A DNA stretch of 46,986 bases from positions 1 to 46,986 of the forward strand of contig OMXZ01000011.1 of NCBI GenBank assembly GCA_900315165.1. Reading direction: 5' to 3'. Position numbers and translations under genes: made by a program. Below the pieces are notes generated by a model. The model searched no databases, was not told the origin of the DNA, and saw nothing but the letters and a program-made list of their open reading frames with translations. Positions 35,004-40,902 of the stretch are shown here, one piece after another. The DNA comes from an uncultured Actinomycetes bacterium (GTDB taxonomy: Bacteria; Actinomycetota; Coriobacteriia; Coriobacteriales; Atopobiaceae). Numbering within the stretch: the first letter of the stretch is position 1; every line of letters starts with the position of its first letter.

Positions 35004-35029
35004 TATAACCGTCGAAAGGAGGTGCACAG

Positions 35030-35125
35030 ATGATTCAAGCGATTGCACTTTCGGTTGTCGTAAGTGGCGCGGCCATCACCGTGCGCGACCTCCTCGAGAC
35101 ACGTCTTGCGAAGGGTACCAAGTAG
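35030..35125 (+). CDS. 31-residue small membrane protein, probably iron-regulated
   Basis: MIQAIALSVVVSGAAITVRD then LLETRLAKGTK: one hydrophobic helix and a basic tail. AAAGGAGGTG is an excellent ribosome binding site, seven bases from the ATG, and the promoter at 34975 is near consensus with a DtxR-like box. Its regulation and its position before a FeoB-associated protein gene suggest a small accessory to iron uptake or a membrane stress peptide. No family was recognised. A perfect hairpin TTACCC-AGCC-GGGTAA lies at 35131-35146. Confidence 0.7.
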   Translation: MIQAIALSVVVSGAAITVRDLLETRLAKGTK

Positions 35126-35130
35126 CCGCC

Positions 35131-35430
35131 TTACCCAGCCGGGTAATCGGTTGATCAGCCAAATAGCTGGTTGAGCAGCTAAGCGGTTGGACTGGCCAAA
35201 GGTATTCGAGCAGGTCGTTGGGTTCGTTTTAAAACAGGCCGAAAACCGCGGTCCTCTCCCCGCGGCACGAAGCCGCCACCGGGCGTCGTCGATCCCCCTA
35301 TGTCGGCGGCGCCCATTTCTGGTGCCTGTGCCAGGGCCGCTCGATTCCGAGGACCGCTCGATTCCGATGTGGGAGTCGGGCGAAACACCGGCGCCGCAGA
35401 GACAAGACGATAGGGGAGAAGGAGCTCATT
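35131..35430. other. non-coding gap with small direct repeats
   Basis: After the TTACCC/GGGTAA hairpin, GGTTGA recurs at 35149 and 35169, with GGTTGG at 35185. CCGCTCGATTCCGA is directly repeated at 35337-35350 and 35354-35367. The open frames here are overlapping shadows without ribosome binding sites. The end of the gap holds AAGGAG for the next gene. Confidence 0.5.
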
Positions 35431-35817
35431 ATGAAGCCTGTGGATCTGATTCTGATTGTCGTGACCTGCTGTCTGATTTTCTTCGCTGCCCGCCGTGCGG
35501 TCGGTACCTGGTCGGGCAAGCGCGACTGCTGCAGCGGCGACAAGAAGTCCAACGCCAAGAGCTTCCCCCGCGTGCGCATCGCCGATACGGACGAGAGCCA
35601 CTACCCCTATGTCGCGGATTATCGTATCGCGGGTATGACCTGCGATAACTGCGCCCAGAACGTCACCAATGCGCTCGACTCCGTCAAGGGAACCTGGGCG
35701 ACCGTCGACCTGGGCCGCAAGGTCGCGCACGTGCGCTGCACTTCGCCGCTTGACGAGGATGCGTATAGAAATGCGGTCGCCGAGGCTGGCTATCGTCTCC
35801 TCGGTGTTGTGGAGTAG
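35431..35817 (+). CDS. FeoB-associated Cys-rich membrane protein fused to an HMA metal-binding domain
   Basis: 128 residues. The first about 60 have one membrane helix (LILIVVTCCLIFFAARRAV), then GKRDCCSGDKKSN, matching FeoB-associated Cys-rich membrane proteins. Residues about 62-128 form a heavy-metal-associated (HMA) domain: YRIAGMTCDNCAQNVTNALD, then WATVDLGRKVAHVRC and YRNAVAEAGYRLLGVVE, with the CXXC metal site intact. The fusion suggests a membrane-tethered cytosolic metal chaperone or sensor, probably for iron or copper. AAGGAG precedes the ATG. Its neighbour is the small gene with the DtxR-like promoter; feoB itself is 8 kb away. Confidence 0.75.
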   Translation: MKPVDLILIVVTCCLIFFAARRAVGTWSGKRDCCSGDKKSNAKSFPRVRIADTDESHYPYVADYRIAGMTCDNCAQNVTNALDSVKGTWATVDLGRKVAHVRCTSPLDEDAYRNAVAEAGYRLLGVVE

Positions 35818-35870
35818 TCTGGGCCATTCACATAGGATCCTCCCAGCGCTAGCAATCTGCGAATGATCTG

Positions 35871-36290
35871 CCGGACACAACCGGAAGCCTCATTGATTCG
35901 ATGCCCCCTCGCCTGAACACAACCGGAGGGGGCATCTCTTTGCCGAACACAACTGGAAGCCCCATTGATTCGATGCGCCCTCGGCTGAACACAACCCGAG
36001 GGGGCATCCCTTTGCCGAACACAACCGGAAGAGGTATCCGATTTTCCCAACACAACCGGAGAGGGTAGTTTTTCAGCCAACACAACCGGAGTGGGTATTA
36101 TCCGAAAAGGCGGACACAACCGGAGTGAGCATGTTGAGATAAAACCCCAGCTCAGGGTGTCGACATTGCCATTCCGGTTGTGTTTGTCTTTCTCGAAAAT
36201 GGCCCTTCAGGTTGCGTTTGGGCCGATTGATCGAAAATCTTCCGCTTCCGGTTGCGTTGGGAAATCGAGATGCTCTTTCCGGTTGTGTTC
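35871..36290. repeat. bipolar array of ACACAACCGGA motifs
   Basis: Eight copies of ACACAACCGGA (some with one change) start at 35875, 35917, 35947, 35989, 36019, 36050, 36080 and 36114. Four inverted copies (TCCGGTTGTGT or TCCGGTTGCGT type) start at 36173, 36207, 36247 and 36278. Spacings are 42, 30, 42, 30, 31, 30, 34 and then 34, 40, 31, close to three or four helical turns. Positions 35871-35942 and 35943-36014 are a 72-bp tandem duplication. In each, the second motif lies in the loop of a hairpin (GATGCCCCCTC 35900-35910, GAGGGGGCATC 35926-35936). Spacings not divisible by three argue against coding. Confidence 0.85.
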
Positions 36291-36324
36291 GGCCTAAGGG
36301 GTCGGAGGTTCCTTGCCGTTTCGC

Positions 36325-36372
36325 TGGCGCTTGCGAGGCTTGGCGCTTGCGAGGCTTGGCGCTTGCGAGGCA
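36325..36372. repeat. three tandem 16-bp repeats
   Basis: TGGCGCTTGCGAGGCT occurs at 36325-36340 and 36341-36356, with a third copy ending in A at 36357-36372. No gene is associated with it. Confidence 0.85.
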
Positions 36373-36437
36373 TGGGATTGTCACCATACGTCGCAAGCCA
36401 ACCAATTGATGAATCAGCCAATGGCCGAGGAATTGGT

Positions 36438-36467
36438 AAACTTGCGTGAAACTTGCAGCAAACTTGC
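36438..36467. repeat. three AAACTTGC repeats with 11-bp period
   Basis: AAACTTGC starts at 36438, 36449 and 36460, exactly 11 bp apart. The 36409-36507 frame across it (MNQPMAEELVNLRETCSKLA, then IYIAKQAGKYVR) reads like real protein but has no ribosome binding site, so it may be a gene remnant and the repeats partly coincidental. Confidence 0.5.
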
Positions 36468-36580
36468 CATATATATTGCCAAACAAGCAGGTAAATACGT
36501 TAGATAAATTAGAAATAATATGAATATGAGAAATGAGGGATTGAGGGCGCGCATCCTTCCATAGGCTGTGATGACAGGAC

Positions 36581-36673
36581 GGCGGTTCTGGGATGCCGCA
36601 TGGAGAAGGGCGGCGGTTCTGGGATGCCGCATGGAGAAGGGCGGCGGTCCTGGGATGCCGTATCGAGGGTTGC
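36581..36673. repeat. three tandem 31-bp repeats
   Basis: Units beginning GGCGGTTCTGGGATGCCGCA start at 36581, 36612 and 36643; the third diverges after about 20 bases. There are no spacers between units, and 31 is not a multiple of three, so it is a minisatellite, neither CRISPR nor coding. Confidence 0.85.
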
Positions 36674-36709
36674 TGCTACCTTCCGTAGTGGGATTGGGGT
36701 TTGAGGGCA

Positions 36710-37900
36710 ATGGCGGACATCTTTATCTCGCACAAGACGGCGCTCGACCTCTTCTTCCTCGCGCAGGATAGAGGAGAGATGAAAGTTCTCCATAGGATGC
36801 GACGTCCGGAAGGCGATCCCTTGCGCAAGGGAAATATGGCTGGCGACATGATCGGCAATGTGGAAGGGGCAGATAACGCTGAGGACGATGGCGTTATGAC
36901 GGAGGTGACGCTGGAGGGATTCGCGACTGGGTTGCGTCGGGAGAGGGATATCGACCTGGGGTTTCTCGGGCCAGTTCACACCGGTCCGATTGATATCTTG
37001 GTTGCCTCCCAGAAAAATTCTCACGCGAACAAAGATGTCCGTCATCACATATGGGCGGGCCCCATCCCGGCAGGCGGATATCTCAGGCTCGGGGAGCATG
37101 TCTATGTGAGCTCGCCGGAGTTCGTGCTGCTGCAAATGGCGGCAAAGCTGGACAAATACCAGACTCTTCAATTGGCGATGCAGCTTTGTGGGACGTACGC
37201 GCTCTTGCGCACCGCTAAGCATGGGATGATCAAACACCCACAATTGACCAGTAAAAAGAAACTCGAGCAGTTCGCGCGCATGATTGAGGGTCGCCGGGCC
37301 GGCATCGGGATCTTCCGCTGGGCGATACGGTACGTGATTGATGGCGCTGCATCGCCGACCGAGGCAGGAACGGCGCTCATGCTCTCGATGCCTGCACTAT
37401 CCGGCGGTTATGGGCTGAGGGCGTTCAAGCTTAACGTCGAGAAGAAATACGACGAAGTGGAGCGCGAAATCACGCGCGGCAAGAGGAAGTGCTTCGTCGA
37501 TTTGCTCGACGAAGAGAGCAGGTTCGGTTGGGAATACCAGGGCAAGGAAGGGCACTCCGATGCAGAGAACGGCGAGCAGTATGAGCGTGACGATGGCCGA
37601 GCGGTTGGCGGGGGCGATGGCGATAGCGGCGTTACGTTGAGTTACGGGGCTGAAAGCCTCGAATCGGATACGCTCAAGCTCGCGGCACTCAAGCATATGG
37701 AGTATGACGTACGGCAGCTCGTATGGGGTCAAATCAAGACGGTCGCCGCGTTCGATCAGGTTGCTTTGACGACTGCGGAGAAATATGAGGCTGAGGTTGA
37801 GGGGGCATATGCCTTCTCGAAAAATGAAAAGCTGCATGTGCGTCGGCTTGCCCTACATCAGGGTGTTATTGTCCAACGCTATTACTGGCAGGATGTTTAG
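36710..37900 (+). CDS. DUF559/AbiEi-like nuclease-fold protein
   Basis: 396 residues, soluble. The N-terminal region (ADIFISHKTALDLFF; later HVYVSSPEFVLLQMAAKLD) follows the layout of AbiEi-like and actinobacterial DUF559 proteins, which read ISH-x-TAL and SPE-x-x-LL there. ASPTEAGTALMLSMPALSGG matches the SPMETRLRLLL-type helix of DUF559. FVDLLDEESRFGWEYQGKEG then H resembles the restriction-endonuclease-like core (D...EYxGxxH), followed by YDVRQLVWGQI. An acidic insertion (AVGGGDGDSGVT) lies at about 300. It may be a nuclease or an antitoxin-type regulator. The start is uncertain: ATG 36710, or TTG 36701. Codons are less GC-biased than in neighbours. Confidence 0.6.
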   Translation: MADIFISHKTALDLFFLAQDRGEMKVLHRMRRPEGDPLRKGNMAGDMIGNVEGADNAEDDGVMTEVTLEGFATGLRRERDIDLGFLGPVHTGPIDILVASQKNSHANKDVRHHIWAGPIPAGGYLRLGEHVYVSSPEFVLLQMAAKLDKYQTLQLAMQLCGTYALLRTAKHGMIKHPQLTSKKKLEQFARMIEGRRAGIGIFRWAIRYVIDGAASPTEAGTALMLSMPALSGGYGLRAFKLNVEKKYDEVEREITRGKRKCFVDLLDEESRFGWEYQGKEGHSDAENGEQYERDDGRAVGGGDGDSGVTLSYGAESLESDTLKLAALKHMEYDVRQLVWGQIKTVAAFDQVALTTAEKYEAEVEGAYAFSKNEKLHVRRLALHQGVIVQRYYWQDV

Positions 37901-37971
37901 CTACGAAAACCGCAGGAAACGAGGTTGACCCCGTATCGGAGGTCAATTGGGTCTGAGCATTCATAAATGTA

Positions 37972-38019
37972 AGGACATTTGAAACAATTTCAGATATAAC
38001 TGGAACTGGAAACGTTTCC
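37972..38019 (+). promoter_or_regulatory. promoter and GGAAACGTTTCC palindrome before the structured leader
   Basis: AGGACA (37972-37977) and TATAAC (37995-38000) at 17-bp spacing form a plausible promoter. The perfect 12-bp palindrome GGAAACGTTTCC (38008-38019) would lie at the transcription start and resembles LacI-family operators. AT-rich DNA surrounds the promoter. Confidence 0.5.
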
Positions 38020-38036
38020 GCTGAATAATACTTATC

Positions 38037-38226
38037 AAGCGCAGCGGCAGGGATGCCTATAAGGAAGCCAGGCAGAGACGTCTGGCAGGGCGCTTGGTCG
38101 GGACTCCGGGAAGGAAGGGCCGACCGAGATACCCGGAAAGGTTGCCTGGCGGATGCGCAGACCGAGCGTCTCAGTATGAGACGCATAGGACGTGACTTTA
38201 CGAGTCGCGTCTCCTCGCAAAGGAGG
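38037..38226 (+). ncRNA. candidate structured cis-regulatory leader RNA
   Basis: Stem AAGCGC (38037-38042)/GCGCTT (38090-38095) encloses GGCA-GGGA-TGCC (38046-38057) and GCCAG/CTGGC (38067-38071, 38082-38086), a three-way junction. GGTCGG/CCGACC (38096-38101, 38120-38125) follows; its loop CCGGG (38106-38110) can pair with CCCGG (38132-38136) as a pseudoknot. Then come GCGTCTCA-GTA-TGAGACGC (38166-38184), a 9-bp stem with loop TTACG (38189-38211), and TCTCCT (38210-38215) pairing with the ribosome binding site AGGAGG (38221-38226). GAGACGC (38178-38184) can pair with GCGTCTC upstream (38166) or with a second GCGTCTC (38207-38213) that overlaps the anti-ribosome-binding-site strand, giving two exclusive states. 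No known riboswitch class was recognised. Confidence 0.6.
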
Positions 38227-38231
38227 ACATC

Positions 38232-38399
38232 ATGAACATGAATACCAACGCCCAGCTGCCCCGTGCGGTTGTCAACATGATCGAGAATGCAAAGAAGCGC
38301 AAGTTCCACGGCGAGTGCGGCCACCCACTCTCGGAGGAGCAAAAGGCGATGATCGACGCCTGGAAGGACCGCAAGGAGACCCGCGTCATCTTAGGGTAG
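38232..38399 (+). CDS. 55-residue small protein downstream of the structured leader
   Basis: MNMNTNAQLPRAVVNMIENA, KKRKFHGECGHPLSEEQKAM, IDAWKDRKETRVILG. It is soluble and basic, with His-x3-Cys-x2-His residues (HGECGH) that could bind a metal, although one isolated cluster is weak evidence. AAGGAGG lies six bases before ATG 38232 and is partly masked by the leader hairpin. No family was recognised. It is convergent with the GIY-YIG/AlkD gene (20-base gap). Its elaborate leader suggests tightly controlled translation. Confidence 0.65.
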   Translation: MNMNTNAQLPRAVVNMIENAKKRKFHGECGHPLSEEQKAMIDAWKDRKETRVILG

Positions 38400-38418
38400 C
38401 TGCGCGAGCAGCCTTAAC

Positions 38419-39576
38419 TCACCGACAAGTACGCAGGTAAGCCTTTAACTCGGCGGAAATGCGATGGCTCTCGATGGCTTTCTGGATTGCCTTCCGGCGC
38501 GTCCACTCATCGAGATGGGCATCGCACTTGCCAGCGGTCGAAGAGTCGGATTCCCCGCGCTCGAAATAGGGAAGGGCGGCGTCCTGCTGTTGCGCGAGCG
38601 CCTCAGTGAAGTACCACGCCCGCATCATGTTGAGGTAGTAGACGTCATCCTTTGTGAGGGCGCCGCCGCCGTCCTCGGCGGCCAGATGCGCGCCTGCTGT
38701 CAGATGCGTTCCTGCAACCAGCGCGAGCTGGGTCGGATCAAAAAGCTCGCCCAGGTAGAGGTGCATGAGTACGCCGATGCCGAAGCGTGCGATATAGCAG
38801 CGATTTGAGGCAAGCCAGGCCTCGACGTGCGCGTATGTTTCGTCTGGTCGGGCAGCCAGAATCTTGACAGGGGTCTGGTCGCAGGTGGCCCAGTTGTCGA
38901 TATATGGGAGAAAGGCCTGGTAACGTTCGAGCGCGCGGTCGTAGTCCCGTTCACGGCCGAGCAGGAAGGCGTGTACCTGGTTTTCCTCAAAAAGCCGGTG
39001 GGGCAGTGCCCGCAGGTAGGCGTCGACGTCGGCGCGCCGACCGACCTCGCGTGCGATGCGACGCAGGTCAGGCGTGCGGACACCCACGATGCGCCGTGGG
39101 TCCACGGTGGGCAGGAGCCCTGCCATAAAGTCGCGATAAGCGGGGTCGACATGGGCTGCCAGCTCGCGGCAGACGAACTCGCGCGAGGTATCGTCCCCGA
39201 AACCAGGCAGCTCGCAGCGGAGCACGTCGGCGAAGGCTTCGGCGTCCTCGCCATCGACCCGCTCCAATAGACGGTCCTTCTCGGCACGGGACAGGCGCTT
39301 GAAGTGCGCCTCGGCGCTCATGGCGCGCTCCTTGGAATAGAAGCGTGCCTGGGCGACCAACTCGACCGGCGCGTGCGATTTGGTGTATTTAGCACCACGA
39401 CCGGCCTGGTGTGCGGCGAGGCGCGTCTGAACATCGGGGGCATAGCCGGTATAGAGGCTGCCGTCGCCGCAGCTCAGGACATACATATAGTGCGCAAGGG
39501 GGTCGTGGGCGGGATTGCGGACGGAGCCTGAACCGCGGGCAGCGTCAGAACCGCCAGTGGAAGCGTGTTTAGCCAT
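38419..39576 (-). CDS. GIY-YIG nuclease domain fused to an AlkD-like DNA alkylation repair domain
   Basis: 385 residues. Residues about 28-110 form a GIY-YIG domain of the YhbQ/UvrC type: HYMYVLSCGDGSLYTGYAPD, then RLAAHQAGRGAKYTKSHAPV and RLSRAEKDRLLE, with the usual Tyr pair and Arg. Residues about 125-385 are a helical-repeat AlkD/DNA alkylation repair domain: GVRTPDLRRIAREVG, FEENQVHAFLLG, YIDNWATCDQTPVK, IARFGIGVLMHLYLG, and the C-terminal KAIESHRISAELKAYLR. AlkD enzymes remove alkylated bases, and a fused nuclease could cut at the resulting site; that coupling is inference. ATG 39576 is used, with only a weak ribosome binding site, 21 bases after the aldo/keto reductase gene. Confidence 0.85.
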   Translation of the reverse strand: MAKHASTGGSDAARGSGSVRNPAHDPLAHYMYVLSCGDGSLYTGYAPDVQTRLAAHQAGRGAKYTKSHAPVELVAQARFYSKERAMSAEAHFKRLSRAEKDRLLERVDGEDAEAFADVLRCELPGFGDDTSREFVCRELAAHVDPAYRDFMAGLLPTVDPRRIVGVRTPDLRRIAREVGRRADVDAYLRALPHRLFEENQVHAFLLGRERDYDRALERYQAFLPYIDNWATCDQTPVKILAARPDETYAHVEAWLASNRCYIARFGIGVLMHLYLGELFDPTQLALVAGTHLTAGAHLAAEDGGGALTKDDVYYLNMMRAWYFTEALAQQQDAALPYFERGESDSSTAGKCDAHLDEWTRRKAIQKAIESHRISAELKAYLRTCR

Positions 39577-39596
39577 GAACGTATGCCGGCTGAGCG

Positions 39597-40733
39597 CTAT
39601 TCGAGCGCGGCGGCGACCTCCTCGAGGTAGGAGATGATGGGCAGGCCCTGCGGGCAGGCGCCCTCGCATTGGCCGCAGGCGATGCAGTCGGAGGCGTTGA
39701 CGCCGGCCTTCTCGGCCGCGGCGGCATAGCGTTTCTTGGCGCCAACCTCGTCCTCGAAGATCAGCTTGCGGTTCATGGCCGCGAGGAAGTCGGGGATGGG
39801 AATCTGCTGCGGGCAGCCCTCGCAGCAGTAGTGGCAGGCGGTGCACTTGTATTGGTGGACGCTCCCGAGCGCTGCCTGTGCCCGCTCGATCACAGCCTGC
39901 TCCTCGGCAGAGAGCGGCGTGAAGTCGCGCATATAGCTCACGTTGTCCTGCACCTGCGCGAGCGTGGACATGCCCGAAAGTACGGTCAGGATGCCGGGCA
40001 TAGAGGCGGCGTAGCGGATGGCCCAGCTCGCATAGGAGGCATCGGGATTGGCGGCGTCGAGAATCTCGCGGACCGCGCGCGGCGGGTTGGCGAGGGTGCC
40101 GCCCTTGACCGGCTCCATCACGGTGAAGGGCACGCCGTGGGCCGCGGCGACCTCCATATTGGCGCGCGCCTGGACGGTCGGCTCCTCCATATCGGCATAG
40201 TTGACCTGCAGTTGGATGAAGTCGATGTCGGTATAGGTGCTAAGCAGGCGTTCGAGCCGCTCGGGTCCCGCGTGGTAGGAGAAGCCCCAGTGGCGGATCA
40301 CGCCTTGCTTTTTGAGGCCGCGGATCCAGTCCCACATGCCAAAGTCGTCATAGCGCTGCTGGTTGTTGTCCTGCACGGCGTGCAGGAGGTAGTAGTCCAG
40401 ATAGTCGATGCCCAGGCGCTCCATACTGGTCTCGAGCTGGGCCTTGGTCTCGGCCTCCGTGGGCTGGTGGAGCCAGGCGTTGGCCTTGGTGGTGACGGTG
40501 AAGGCGTCGCGCGGGTAACGCTCGACGAGGGCCTTGCGGGTGGCGATCTCGGACTCGCCCCCGTCGTAGACGTAGGCGGTGTCGAAATAGGTGAGTCCCG
40601 CGTCCATGAAGCAGTCCACCATGGCGCAGATCTGCGGCATGTCCATCGAGCCGTCCGCCAGCTTGGGCAGGCGCATCATGCCGAAGCCGAGCTTGGGCGT
40701 GTCGTGTCCGAGATAATCGGGTGCGTAAGACAT
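39597..40733 (-). CDS. aldo/keto reductase with C-terminal 4Fe-4S domain
   Basis: 378 residues. The aldo/keto reductase barrel spans about 10-280: GFGMMRLP, AGLTYFDTAYVYDGGESE (catalytic Asp/Tyr), TKANAW (Lys) and DYYLLHAVQD (His). The tail from about 295 is ferredoxin-like: YKCTACHYCCEGCPQQIPIP, then CIACGQCEGACPQGLPI, two cysteine clusters for 4Fe-4S centres. Such fused enzymes are common in anaerobes and link NAD(P)H or ferredoxin electrons to carbonyl reduction; the substrate is unknown. GAGAAGAGG precedes the ATG. It is divergent from the MacB-like ABC gene. Confidence 0.92.
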   Translation of the reverse strand: MSYAPDYLGHDTPKLGFGMMRLPKLADGSMDMPQICAMVDCFMDAGLTYFDTAYVYDGGESEIATRKALVERYPRDAFTVTTKANAWLHQPTEAETKAQLETSMERLGIDYLDYYLLHAVQDNNQQRYDDFGMWDWIRGLKKQGVIRHWGFSYHAGPERLERLLSTYTDIDFIQLQVNYADMEEPTVQARANMEVAAAHGVPFTVMEPVKGGTLANPPRAVREILDAANPDASYASWAIRYAASMPGILTVLSGMSTLAQVQDNVSYMRDFTPLSAEEQAVIERAQAALGSVHQYKCTACHYCCEGCPQQIPIPDFLAAMNRKLIFEDEVGAKKRYAAAAEKAGVNASDCIACGQCEGACPQGLPIISYLEEVAAALE

Positions 40734-40749
40734 ACGGGCCTCTTCTCTC

Positions 40750-40800
40750 CGTGTCCTTCTTACCAGCGCATCTCAAATTCTACCGCGTGGAGAGGACACG
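40750..40800. promoter_or_regulatory. inverted repeat between divergent genes
   Basis: CGTGTCCT (40750-40757) and AGGACACG (40793-40800) form a perfect 8-bp inverted repeat about 43 bp centre to centre, flanked by further CTCTC/GAGAG matches, between the aldo/keto reductase and the ABC gene. Either an operator pair or a hairpin is possible. Confidence 0.4.
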
Positions 40801-40902
40801 TTCATATGCGTGCTGAATTGGCGGACTCGTCACAGGGCGCGTCTGCGTGTCCGCCCGAGGGGGTATGCTCGAAAGGAAATTGCGCGACCGAGAGGTGTGG
40901 TC

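Noticed and set aside
35148-35648. 153-codon frame at 35187-35648 before the HMA protein
   Set aside because: It overlaps the well-supported gene at 35431 in another frame, has no ribosome binding site, and has a shadow-like composition.
36409-36507. 32-codon gene across the AAACTTGC repeats
   Set aside because: The peptide looks protein-like, but there is no ribosome binding site and no recognisable family, so it is mentioned only with the repeat.
36581-36673. CRISPR array
   Set aside because: The 31-bp units are joined directly without spacers, there are only three, and no cas genes are present.
38037-38226. Cobalamin, SAM, TPP, T-box, FMN or c-di-GMP riboswitch
   Set aside because: The conserved core sequences of these classes were looked for by eye and not found; a GGAAAGG stretch alone is not enough.
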